Source: Aminipila terrae (GTDB taxonomy: Bacteria > Bacillota > Clostridia > Peptostreptococcales > Anaerovoracaceae). From it: DNA of 64,000 bases. Positions 53,594-64,000 of the stretch are shown piece after piece (position 1 is the first letter of the stretch; every line of letters begins with the position of its first letter). The notes below the pieces were generated by a model. The model was not told the DNA's origin and searched no databases. It saw nothing but the letters and a program-made list of their open reading frames with translations. A program made the position numbers and the translations under genes. Location of the stretch: NCBI RefSeq assembly GCF_010120715.1, contig NZ_CP047591.1, forward strand, positions 2,232,001 through 2,296,000, read 5' to 3'.

Positions 53594-56500
53594 ATGCCAA
53601 CACCCGTTACAGTAGGTAGAAAACAGCGCATGAGCTTCTCAAAGATTAATGAGGTAGCAGAAATGCCTAATCTTATCGAAATTCAGACCGAATCTTATGA
53701 CTGGTTCATAAAGGAAGGTCTATATGAAGTTTTTGAAGACATCTCACCGATAAAGGATTATGCAGGAAACTTAGTATTAGAATTTATCGATTACTCGCTA
53801 AGTGACCCTCCGAAATATGGGCAGGAGGAGTGTAAAGAACGAGATGTAACATATGCAGCTCCGCTAAAAGTTAAAGTTAGATTGATTAATAAAGAAACGG
53901 GAGAAGTAAAAGAGCAGGAAGTATTTATGGGAGACTTCCCTCTGATGACAGAAAAAGGTACATTTATATACAATGGTGCAGAGAGAGTAGTTGTAACTCA
54001 GTTAGTTCGTTCTCCTGGACCTTATTATGATGTAACCGTGGATAAGTCAAACAATAAGCTGTTCTCCACAACTATTATTCCTAACAGAGGAGCATGGCTT
54101 GAATACGAAACAGACTCAAATGAAATTATTTCAGTTAGAGTCGACAGAACCAGGAAACAACCTGTTACAACTTTACTAAGGGCGTTAGGTTTTGGATCAG
54201 ATCAGGAAATCATTGATATTTTTGGAGAAGATTCGCGACTACGAAAATCTTTGGACAAGGATCCAACAGATAATTATGAGGATGGTCTTAAAGAAATTTA
54301 TAAAAAACTTAGACCAGGAGAACCTCCTACAGTTGATAGTGCTAAATCTTTCTTAGATGCATTATTTTTTGATCCCAAAAGATACGACCTTGCAAAAGTT
54401 GGCAGATATAAATATAATAAAAAGCTTGGATTATCAAATAGAATCATTGGTGTAGTGGCAGCCGAAGATGTTTTTGATCCTAATACAGGGGAAATTCTGG
54501 CAGAAAAGGGCCAGAGGATTTCCAGAGAATTGGGTTTCCAGATTGAAAATGCAGGTGTAAAGGAAATTTACGCTTACGGCAAAACAGATGAGGATTATGT
54601 TACAAAGATTATTGGTAACAGATTTGTTGATTTAAAGCTATATGTTGATTTTGATATTACAGGACTTAAAGTAGAAGAAAAAGTTTATTATCCTGTATTA
54701 ATGGAGATTCTTTCGGAATGTTCCACAGAAGATGAAATAAGAGAAGCTTTGGTAATGAGAAAGAATGACTTATCACCAAAGCACATTATAATAGATGATA
54801 TCATTGCGTCCGTAAGCTATATTCTTAACCTGAATTATGGCATAGGCAGTGTAGATGATATAGATCACTTAGGAAACAGAAGACTTAGAACTGTTGGTGA
54901 ATTGTTACAGAATCAGTTCAGAATCGGACTTGCCAGAATGGAAAGAGTCGTTAAAGAGAGAATGACTATTCAGGATATTGAGGTTACTACGCCTCAGGCC
55001 CTTATGAATATCAGACCTGTTACTGCGGCTATTAAGGAATTCTTTGGAAGTTCACAGTTATCACAGTTCATGGACCAGACTAATCCTCTTGCGGAACTGA
55101 CTCACAAGAGAAGATTGTCAGCCCTAGGACCTGGAGGTCTATCCAGAGAGAGAGCTGGTTTCGAAGTCAGAGATGTACACCATTCTCACTATGGAAGAAT
55201 GTGTCCTATTGAAACTCCGGAAGGTCCTAACATTGGACTTATTGGTTCCTTAACCACTTATGGTAAAATAAATGAATATGGTTTTATAGAAGCTCCTTAC
55301 AGACCAGTTGACAAGAAAACTGGTGTTGTACAGAATTATATAGAATACTTAACTGCAGATGAAGAAGAAATGCTTATTATAGCACAGGCAAATGAACCCC
55401 TTGATTCAGAAAGCAAATTTGCAAATTACAAAGTTGCATCCAGAGGGTTGGAGGAGAAATCGACCTTGTTCCAAGAGAATTGATTGACTACATGGACGTA
55501 TCTCCTAAACAGGTAGTATCTGTTGCTACTGCTATGATTCCGTTCCTGGAAAATGATGATGCTAACAGAGCCCTGATGGGGTCTAACATGCAGCGTCAGG
55601 CAGTACCTCTTTTGGTACCGGATGCTCCATACGTTGGTACAGGTATGGAATATAAGGCAGCCCGCGACTCAGGGGTTGTAATTCTTGCAAAAAATCCAGG
55701 TACGGTTGAGTATGTAGATGCAACAAAAATCAGAATCAGACGAGATGACGGTACAGGTACAGACGAATATGCCTTATTAAAGTTTAAGAGAGCCAACCAG
55801 AGTACCTGCATCAATCAGAGACCAATCGTAAATCATGGGGAGCACATAGAAAAGGGAGAAGTTATTGCAGACGGCCCTTCAACAGATTTAGGAGAAATTG
55901 CACTGGGAAGAAACCTTCTGATTGGATTTATGACCTGGGAAGGATATAACTACGAAGATGCTATTATTTTGAATGAGCGTCTTGTAATGGAAGATAAACT
56001 TACTACACTTCATATTGAAGAATATGAAGCAGAAGCCAGAGATACCAAGCTGGGACCTGAAGAGATTACACGAGATATCCCAAATGTAAGTGAAGAAGCC
56101 TTAAGAGACCTTGATGAAGAAGGCATTATCAGAGTTGGTGCCGAAGTTCATCCGGGAGATATACTTGTAGGGAAGGTAACACCAAAAGGTGAAACTGAAC
56201 TTACTGCAGAAGAAAGACTGCTTCGTGCAATCTTTGGGGAAAAAGCCAGAGAAGTAAGAGATACATCTCTTAAAGTACCTCACGGCGAAACTGGTATTGT
56301 GGTAGACGTTAAAATTTTCTCAAGAGAAAATGGTGATGAACTTCCACCAGGAGTTAATAAGCTGGTTAGATGCTATATTATTACAAAGAGAAAAATCAGT
56401 GTTGGGGACAAAATGGCCGGTCGTCACGGTAATAAGGGTGTAATTTCAAGAATTCTGCCTGAAGAAGATATGCCATTTATGGAAAATGGTGAGCCAATTC

Positions 56501-57288
56501 AGGTAATGCTTAATCCTCTGGGGGTACCTTCCCGTATGAACGTTGGGCAGGTATTAGAGGTTCATCTGGGTCTGGCAGCCAAGTTTAAAGACTGGTATAT
56601 CGCAACTCCAGTATTTGATGGAGCTAATGAAAAAGATATTATTAAACTTCTTGGAGAATGCGGCTATCCTGAGACTGGTAAGTTAAAACTGCGTGATGGC
56701 AGATCAGGCATGCCGTTTGATAATCCAGTTACAGTAGGATACATGTATATGCTGAAGCTGCATCATCTTGTAGATGATAAGATTCACGCAAGAAGTACAG
56801 GTCCTTATTCACTTGTAACTCAGCAGCCTCTTGGAGGTAAAGCTCAGTTCGGCGGACAACGTTTCGGAGAAATGGAAGTATGGGCTCTTGAAGCTTATGG
56901 GGCAGCCCATGTATTACAGGAAATCTTAACGGTAAAATCCGATGACGTTGTAGGCCGTGTTAAAACTTATGAAGCTATTGTAAAGGGCGAAAATATTCCT
57001 GAACCAGGTATTCCTGAATCCTTTAAAGTTCTTATTAAGGAAATGCAGAGTTTAGGCCTTGATGTTAAAGTCCTGACAGAAGATAATGAGGAAATTGAAA
57101 TAAAGGAATCAACTGAATTTGAGGGGATTTCAAGTCTTGAAAATATTATAGATTTAGATGAGGAAGGGGAGCCTGAATCATTTGAAGAAGAATTTTTAGA
57201 GGAAGAGCTTGAAGAATCAGATGAAGAAGATGAAGATTTGGATATTATAGACCTTGAAGTAAGCGAAGAGCTTGATGATGAGTTATAG
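53594..57288 (+). CDS. rpoB: RNA polymerase beta subunit (one frame break)
   Basis: About 1231 residues when repaired. Start MPTPVTVGRKQRMSF at 53594, 8 bases after AAGGAG. Key blocks: SQLSQFMDQTNPLAELTHKRRLSALGPGGLSRERAG (rifampicin region, wild-type like) and later DANRALMGSNMQRQAVP, EGYNYEDAIILNERLV, KISVGDKMAGRHGNKGV. The frame breaks at about 55445-55451 (AGAGGGTTGG), where one more G restores GGEIDLVPREL. Ends with an acidic tail of about 55 residues. Confidence 0.96.
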
Positions 57289-57305
57289 AAAGGGGGAGGG
57301 ACTCC

Positions 57306-60300
57306 TTGAGTGATAATAATAACTATGAATTAAACAATTTTGAAGCGTTACAAATTAATTTAGCTTCCACAGAAAAAATTCTCAGCTGGTCTCACGGGGA
57401 AGTGAAGAAACCTGAAACAATCAATTACAGAACTTTGAAACCTGAAAAAGAAGGTTTATTCTGTGAAAGAATTTTCGGACCTACAAAGGACTGGGAGTGC
57501 CATTGTGGTAAATATAAAAGAATCCGATATAAAGGTATAGTATGTGACCGCTGCGGAGTAGAGGTTACAAAAGCAAAAGTAAGAAGAGAAAGAATGGGTC
57601 ATATTGCTCTTGCAGCTCCAGTTTCCCATATCTGGTACTTTAAAGGTATTCCAAGCAGAATCGGACTGGTACTGGATATTTCTCCAAGAAATCTTGAAAA
57701 AGTATTATATTTTGCAGCTTATATCGTAACAGACCAGGGTAACACAAGCTTTGGTTATAAAGAAATACTGACAGAACAACAGTACAGGGAAGCCAGAGAG
57801 AAATACGGAAACGATTTTAAAGCTGGTATGGGTGCAGAAGCCATCAGAGAGCTGCTTACTCAGATTAATTTACCTGAACTGGCAGATGATTTAAGAAGAA
57901 AACTTAAAGATGCATCTGGTCAGAAGAAAATAAGAATCGTCAGAAGGCTTGAAGTAATAGAAGCTTTGAGAATTTCAAATAATAAGCCTGAGTGGATGAT
58001 TTTGGAAGTTATTCCGGTTATTCCACCAGACTTAAGACCTATGGTTCAGTTGGACGGGGCAGATTTGCTACATCCGACTTAAACGACTTATACAGACGAG
58101 TTATTAACAGAAATAACAGATTAAAGAGACTGCTTGAACTGGGAGCACCTGATATCATCGTAAGAAATGAAAAGAGAATGCTTCAGGAAGCAGTGGATGC
58201 GCTTATTGATAATGGAAGAAGAGGCAGACCGGTAACAGGACCTGGCTCAAGACCTTTAAAATCTCTTTCAGATATGCTTAAAGGTAAACAGGGAAGATTC
58301 AGACAGAACCTTCTTGGTAAGCGTGTAGACTACTCTGGACGTTCTGTAATCGTAGTAGGACCAGAACTTAGATTCTATCAGTGTGGTCTTCCTAAGAAAA
58401 TGGCGCTGGAACTATTCAAGCCGTTTATTATGAAGAAGCTTGTTCAGAACGGTCATGCTCACAACATTAAGAGTGCTAAGAGAATGGTTGAAAAAGTAAA
58501 ACCTGAAGTATGGGATGTTTTAGAAAGTGTTATTAAAGAGCATCCGGTAATGCTTAACCGTGCTCCGACTCTTCACAGATTAGGTATTCAGGCTTTTGAA
58601 CCAGTATTGGTAGAAGGCAAGGCAATTAAACTTCATCCATTGGTATGTACAGCATTCAATGCAGACTTTGACGGAGACCAGATGGCGGTTCACGTTCCTT
58701 TATCCGTTGAAGCCCAGGCAGAAGCAAGATTCCTGATGTTGTCCGTTAATAATATTCTTGCTCCAAAGGATGGCTCACCAATTACAACCCCTACCCAGGA
58801 TATGATTCTGGGAAGCTACTACCTGACTCATCCAGGAATGGAAGACAGAAGTACGGTTGCTGAAAAGGGCGACGGAAAAGTATTTACTGACTTTGACGAA
58901 ATGATGATGGCATATCAGAATGGTGTTGTTGGTATTCATGCCAGAGTTAAAGTAAGAAGATATTGTGACGAAAACGATTCCAGAGGAAAATTAGTGGAAT
59001 CAACAGTAGGAAGATTTATATTTAATGCAAATATCCCTCAGGATCTTGGATATGTTGATAGAAAAATTGATAGATATACACTTGAGGTAGACTTCCTGTG
59101 CGACAAGAAGAAGCTGGGACAGATTATTGATAAGTGTTACAGGGTGCATGGCAACACTGGAACTGCAATTATGCTGGATGCTATTAAGGATATGGGCTTC
59201 CATTATTCAACGAAAGGTGCCGTTACAATCAGTATTTCTGATATGGAAATTCCTAAGGAGAAACCGGAAATTCTTGCTAAAGCAGAAGCACAGGTTGATA
59301 AATACGAAAAGGCTTACAGAGCTGGTCTGGTATCAAACCAGGAAAGATATGAAAAGGTTATCAGTATCTGGAATAAGACAACAGACGAAATTGCAGATGC
59401 ACTAATGAATTCACTTGGAACATTAAATAACTTGTTCATCATGGCCCACTCTGGTGCCAGAGGTAGTAAAAACCAGATTAAGCAGGTTGGTGGTATGCGT
59501 GGACTTATGGCTAACGCATCTGGTAAAACTATTGAAATTCCTATTAAGGCTAACTTCCGTGAAGGCTTATCTGTATTGGAATACTTTATTTCCACAAATG
59601 GTGCCAGAAAAGGTCTGGCCGATACAGCCCTAAGAACAGCCGACTCAGGTTACTTGACAAGAAGACTTGTTGACGTATCACATAACGTTATTGTAAGAGA
59701 GGTTGACTGTGGTACAGATGAGGGTATAGAAGTAAGAGCCTTTACTGATGGTAAGGAAGTAATTGAAGCCCTTAAGCTTCGTATTGTAGGAAGAACTTCA
59801 CTTACTGATATATATGATCCGAATACTGGAGAATTAATTGTTGAGCAGAATGAAGAAATTTCAGAAGCTGCTGCTGAACACATTGAGAACTGTGGTATTG
59901 AGGCTGTAGCAATCAGATCTGTTATGACTTGTCACAGTACATCAGGTATTTGTGCTAAGTGTTATGGCAGAAACCTTGCAACAGGTGAAAATGTAAATAT
60001 TGGAGAGGCTGTTGGTATTACGGCTGCTCAGTCTATCGGTGAACCAGGTACTCAGTTAACCATGAGAACCTTCCATACGGGTGGTGTAGCAGGTAGCGAT
60101 ATTACACAGGGTCTTCCAAGAGTTGAAGAACTTTTCGAAGCCAGAAAGCCTAAAGGTCTTGCTGAAATCTGTGAAGCAGATGGTACTGTAGTTTCTATAG
60201 AGTCCAGAAAAGATAATAAGACTGAGGTTAAGGTAAGAGGAGATGAGGAAAGATCCTATATCATTCCTTACGGTGCAAGACTGAATGTCAGAGAGGGCGA

Positions 60301-60961
60301 CTATGTCCTGGCTGGAGGTTCAATCACCAAAGGTCCTTTAAACCCTCATGATATCTTGAGATTAAATGGCGTTGAAGGGGTATACCAGTACCTGCTTAAA
60401 GAAGTACAGCGTGTATATAAACAACAGGGTGTTGATATCAATGACAAGCATGTAGAAGTTATTGTAAGCCAGATGCTTTCAAAGTGTAAAATTGAAGAAG
60501 CTGGAGATACAACACTGCTTCCAGGAGGCTTATACAGCGTATATGAGATTGAAGAAGCAAATGCTATTGCAGCTGAAAATGGCGGAGAGCCTGCTGTAGG
60601 AAAAAGAGTACTTCTTGGTATTACCAAGGCATCTCTTGCTACAAATTCATTTTTATCTGCGGCTTCCTTCCAGGAAACTACAAGAGTCCTTACGGATGCA
60701 GCAATTAAGGGTAAGAAGGATGGACTTCTTGGACTTAAGGAAAACGTTATCATTGGTAAGCTGATACCTGCTGGTACAGGTATGAAACGATACAAAGGTA
60801 TAAAACTTGACTATGGCGTAAATACAGAACTGATGGAATCCTTCTCCACAAACAATGAGGATGAGGAAGAAGAAGATTTTGAAGATCTTGCAGATATGGA
60901 ATCCGTAGTTGATACAGATTTTTCAGGAGCAGATATTGTTGAGCTTGAGGATTTAGAATAA
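57306..60961 (+). CDS. rpoC: RNA polymerase beta' subunit (one frame break)
   Basis: About 1218 residues when repaired. TTG start behind AGGGGGAGGG. Zinc site ECHCGKYKRIRYKGIVCDRCGVE, catalytic NADFDGDQMAVHVP, trigger loop and GEAVGITAAQSIGEPGTQLTMRTFH. The frame breaks at 58056-58059: four G in GACGGGGCAG where five give LDGGRFATSDLNDLYRR. Acidic C-terminal end. Confidence 0.96.
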
Positions 60962-60966
60962 TTAGC

Positions 60967-60996
60967 TTGACATGAAATCTGCAAATATGATAAAAT
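60967..60996 (+). promoter_or_regulatory. promoter of rpsL-rpsG-fusA
   Basis: TTGACA (60967-60972), 18-base spacer, TAAAAT (60991-60996) with extended TGa. Confidence 0.85.
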
Positions 60997-61070
60997 ATTT
61001 ATCGATTCTGAGCCTGATTTTATAAAGAAATTTGTAAAATTCTGGGCATTAGGATATATTATTTACGAAT

Positions 61071-61112
61071 AAACTTGTGCATTTGGGAAATAATACCCTA
61101 GTGCACAAGTTT
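61071..61112 (+). other. leader hairpin ahead of rpsL
   Basis: Perfect 11-bp repeat AAACTTGTGCA (61071-61081) / TGCACAAGTTT (61102-61112), with inner GGG / CCC, and no T run after it. It ends 15 bases before the AAAGGAG site. Confidence 0.55.
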
Positions 61113-61138
61113 AAAGTGTTTAAAGAAAGGAGAAAATA

Positions 61139-61573
61139 ATGCCTACTATTAACCAATTAGTACGTGACGGCAGACAGTCTGCAGTAAAGAAGTCAAATTC
61201 ACCAGCATTATTAAAAGGATTAAACTCAATAAAGAGAGTTCCTACAGATATTGCTGCACCTCAGAAGAGAGGCGTTTGTACTTCTGTAAAAACTGTAACA
61301 CCTAAAAAGCCTAACTCAGCGCTTAGAAAGGTTGCCAGAGTACGTTTAACAAATGGTATCGAAGTAACTGCTTATATTCCTGGTATTGGTCATAACCTAC
61401 AGGAACACAGTGTTGTACTTATCAGAGGCGGAAGAGTAAAAGACCTTCCAGGTGTAAGATATCATATCGTTAGAGGAACTCTTGATACTGCCGGTGTAAA
61501 CAACAGATTACAGGCCCGTTCAAAATATGGTGCAAAGAGACCAAAAGCAGCAAAAAATAATAATCGGATTTAA
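61139..61573 (+). CDS. rpsL: 30S ribosomal protein S12
   Basis: 144 residues. Decoding-centre protein. TPKKPNSALRKVARVRL and GGRVKDLPGVRYHIVRG contain the two lysines where streptomycin-resistance changes arise; both are wild type. AAAGGAG site. First gene of the str operon; no L7Ae-type gene lies between rpoC and rpsL, unlike Bacillus. Confidence 0.97.
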   Translation: MPTINQLVRDGRQSAVKKSNSPALLKGLNSIKRVPTDIAAPQKRGVCTSVKTVTPKKPNSALRKVARVRLTNGIEVTAYIPGIGHNLQEHSVVLIRGGRVKDLPGVRYHIVRGTLDTAGVNNRLQARSKYGAKRPKAAKNNNRI

Positions 61574-61657
61574 AAGGCCATGATATAAATGTTAATAGTA
61601 TGTAATTATTTTTAAACATATATCAAGTGCGCCGCGGCATTTATGGCATTAAAAAAT

Positions 61658-61737
61658 CAAAAGCTAAGCAGTTTTGAATTTTCTGGCGTCATAATGTCGA
61701 GTACCGACAAAGCAAAACTGTCTTACCTGTGCTTTTG
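61658..61737 (+). ncRNA. candidate structured intercistronic RNA, possible S7 leader
   Basis: Nested arms: CAAAAGC (61658-61664) / GCTTTTG (61731-61737), CAGTTTTG (61669-61676) / CAAAACTG (61713-61720), TGTCG (61695-61699) / CGACA (61705-61709): 20 base pairs in three tiers. In the 234-base gap 61574-61807 between rpsL and rpsG, where E. coli has the S7 target. Confidence 0.5.
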
Positions 61738-61807
61738 GGTAATGACAGAGTAACTTTTTGCGAAAAAAATTAATGTAAAAAGCGAAGATTAACAGGAGGG
61801 AAGAGAA

Positions 61808-62278
61808 GTGCCAAGAAAAGGTAATACACCAAAAAGAGAAGTACTTCCAGATCCGGTTTATGGAAACCTAGTTGTTGCTAAACTGATCAACAGCATTATG
61901 TTAGACGGTAAGAAGGGCGTTGCTCAGTCAATCGTTTACGATGCATTTGACATGATTAAGCAGCAGACTGGTGAAGAACCGATTGAAGTATTTGAGAAGG
62001 CTATGAATAATATCATGCCAGTAGTAGAAGTTAGAGCTAGAAGAGTTGGTGGTGCTAACTACCAGGTTCCAGTTGAAGTAAGGGCTGAAAGACGTCAGAC
62101 TCTGGGCTTAAGATGGCTTACAAAGTACACTAGAGCCAGAGGTGAAAAGACTATGTATGAAAGACTTGCTAAGGAACTTATGGATGCAGCTAACAGTACT
62201 GGCGGTTCAGTAAAGAAGAAGGAAGATACACATAAGATGGCAGAAGCTAATAAGGCTTTCGCACATTACAGATGGTAA
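61808..62278 (+). CDS. rpsG: 30S ribosomal protein S7
   Basis: 156 residues. PRKGNTPKREVLPDPVYGNLVVAKLINSIMLDGKKGVAQSIVY, then EVRARRVGGANYQVPVEVR. Nucleates the 30S head and, in E. coli, represses its own messenger. GTG start behind GGAGGGAAG. A structured gap lies upstream. Confidence 0.97.
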   Translation: MPRKGNTPKREVLPDPVYGNLVVAKLINSIMLDGKKGVAQSIVYDAFDMIKQQTGEEPIEVFEKAMNNIMPVVEVRARRVGGANYQVPVEVRAERRQTLGLRWLTKYTRARGEKTMYERLAKELMDAANSTGGSVKKKEDTHKMAEANKAFAHYRW

Positions 62279-62324
62279 TTCCAAATAATAGAATTTAAAA
62301 AGAATAGCAGAAGGGAGGGTTATT

Positions 62325-64000
62325 ATGCCTAGAGCTTTTTCGTTAGAAAATACAAGAAATATTGGTATTATGGCGCATATTGACGCTGGTAAGACCACTA
62401 CAACAGAAAGAATTTTGTTCTATACAGGAAGAACACACAAGATTGGGGAAACTCATGAAGGTGCGGCTACAATGGACTGGATGGAACAGGAGCAGGAACG
62501 TGGTATCACAATAACCTCTGCTGCTACTACAGCACAATGGAAAGGTCATAGAATTAACATAATCGACACACCAGGCCATGTGGATTTTACAGTTGAAGTA
62601 GAAAGATCTCTGAGAGTTCTTGATGGAGCTGTAACAGTACTTTGCGCTAAGGCGGAGTAGAACCACAGTCTGAAACAGTTTGGAGACAGGCTGATAAGTA
62701 TGAAGTTCCTAGAATGATTTTTATTAATAAAATGGATATCCTGGGAGCAAACTTCTACAGAGTTGTTGGCATGGTTAAAGACAGATTGAAAGCGAACGCA
62801 GTTCCTATTCAGTTACCAATCGGTGTTGAAGATAGTTTCATTGGAATTATCGACTTAGTAGAAATGAAAGCAGAGATATATAAGGATGACTTAGGTAAGG
62901 AGTTTGATATTACAGATATTCCGGAAAATATGATGGAACAGGCAAATGAGTGGAGAGAAAAAATGATCGAAGCTGTTGCTGAATGTGATGAAGAACTTAC
63001 TATGAAATTCTTAGAAGGGGAAGAACTTACAAAGAAAGAAATCAAGGATACGATTAGAAAAGCAACTATTGCTGGACAAATGGTTCCTGTAACTTGTGGT
63101 TCTGCATACAGAAACAAGGGCGTTCAGATGATGCTGGATGCAGTTGTTGACTATATGCCATCACCTCTTGACATTCCGCCTATTAAAGGTGTTATTCCTG
63201 GTACAGAGGAAGAAGATGAAAGACCAGCTGATGATAAGGCTCCATTCTCAGCATTAGCATTTAAGATTATGGCAGACCCATTTGTTGGTAAGCTTGCATT
63301 CTTCAGAGTATACTCTGGTACTATCACATCAGGTTCATATGTATATAATTCAACTAAGGGAAAGAAGGAAAGAATCGGAAGAATCCTTCAGATGCATGCA
63401 AACAAGAGAGAGGATATCACTGAAGTTTATTCAGGAGATATTGCTGCTGCAGTAGGTTTCAAGGATACTACTACAGGTGATACAATTTGTGATGAAAAGC
63501 ACGAAATCATCTTAGAATCCATGGAATTCCCAGATCCGGTTATTGAAATTGCTATTGAACCTAAAACTAAGGCAGGACAGGAAAAGATGGGTATTGCTTT
63601 AGCAAAGCTTGCTGAAGAAGATCCAACTTTTAAGACTTATACAAATACAGAGACTGGACAGACAATTATTGCAGGTATGGGAGAACTTCACCTTGAAATT
63701 ATCGTAGACAGACTTCTAAGAGAATTTAAGGTAGAGGCTAACGTTGGTAAGCCTCAGGTTTCATATAAGGAAACTATCACAGAACTTGCAGACGTTGACC
63801 ATAAGTATGCTAAGCAGTCTGGTGGTCGTGGTCAGTACGGTCATGTTAAAATCAAGGTTTATCCAAGACAGCCAGGCGAAGGCTTTGAATTTAAGAATTC
63901 AATTGTTGGTGGTGCTATTCCTAGAGAATACATTCCTAAGATTGAAGAAGGTGTCAGAGAAGCTATGAATGCTGGCCCTATTGCAGGATATAACGTTGTA
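62325..64000 (+). CDS. fusA: elongation factor G (3' end outside window, one frame break)
   Basis: Ribosomal translocase. NIGIMAHIDAGKTTTTERILFYTG, GITITSAATT, DTPGHVDFTVEVERSLRVLDGAV, then NKMD after the break. The frame stops at 62658 because AAGGCGGAGTAG is read where AAGGGCGGAGTAGAA is expected: one G missing at 62651-62652. Downstream the corrected frame stays open to the window end with domains II-IV visible (SGGRGQYGHVKIKVYPRQ). GGGAGGG site. Confidence 0.95.

Overview
The window reads as one contiguous piece of a low-GC Gram-positive anaerobe of the class Clostridia. Supporting signs are A/T-rich third codon positions, strong AGGAGG-type ribosome binding sites, the sporulation sigma factor SigH, a PucR-type regulator, a GCU-type (class B) carboxyltransferase with a separate biotin carrier, and the classic Firmicute gene order radA / carD / PIN-TRAM / ispD-ispF / proS / cysS / mrnC / rlmB / sigH / (tuf) / rpmG / secE / nusG / rplKAJL / rpoBC / rpsL / rpsG / fusA. 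A more exact placement (for example Anaerovoracaceae-like) is only a guess. Almost every gene is on the + strand; the exceptions are a ferritin-like gene (7050-7457) and an amino-acid permease (18830-20185).

Layout. 1-6970: 3' part of ftsH, a PucR-family regulator, a secreted GDPD-family protein, and an acyl-CoA carboxyltransferase / small gamma-like subunit / biotin carrier set that lacks its membrane beta subunit. 7050-14209: ferritin-like protein, coaX, dusB, greA, lysS, asnS and a type I asparaginase. 14356-23128: an AAA ATPase, an EF-G paralogue, radA, an APC permease, an OmpR-type two-component pair and CarD. 23213-36564: PIN-TRAM protein, fused IspDF, proS, a TRIC-type channel, NUDIX, cyclophilin, a LysM-G5-M23 wall hydrolase, cysS, mrnC, thyA, a 48-residue protein, RNase Z, dfrA, rlmB and sigH. 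36600-49500: accessory block with a DMT transporter under a MerR-type promoter, a three-gene PHA locus (phaJ-phaE-phaC), tRNA-Thr(GGT)-tuf, a polysaccharide O-acetylation type cluster (SGNH, DUF4358 lipoprotein, MBOAT, DHHW), a hotdog thioesterase, and an ECF sigma / DUF4179 pair. 49587-64000: rpmG-secE-nusG-rplK-rplA-(L10 leader)-rplJ-rplL-rpoB-rpoC-rpsL-rpsG-fusA, the last gene running off the end.

Six single-base breaks interrupt five genes (mmdA twice, lysS, rpoB, rpoC, fusA). Each is repaired by adding one G to a G run, and four of the genes are essential, so these look like homopolymer undercalls in the assembly and not real mutations. I therefore annotate those genes as full-length CDS with a marked break.

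The most interesting non-coding signals are a nested 20-bp stem between rpsL and rpsG (candidate S7 autoregulatory leader), a perfect 11-bp hairpin ahead of rpsL, hairpins in the rpoB leader, a possible pseudoknot ahead of coaX, a WalR-like TGTAAC-N5-TGTAAC box on the wall hydrolase promoter, and a 20-bp-spacer MerR-type promoter on the DMT transporter. I did not find a CRISPR array, insertion sequence, prophage or obvious defence system.
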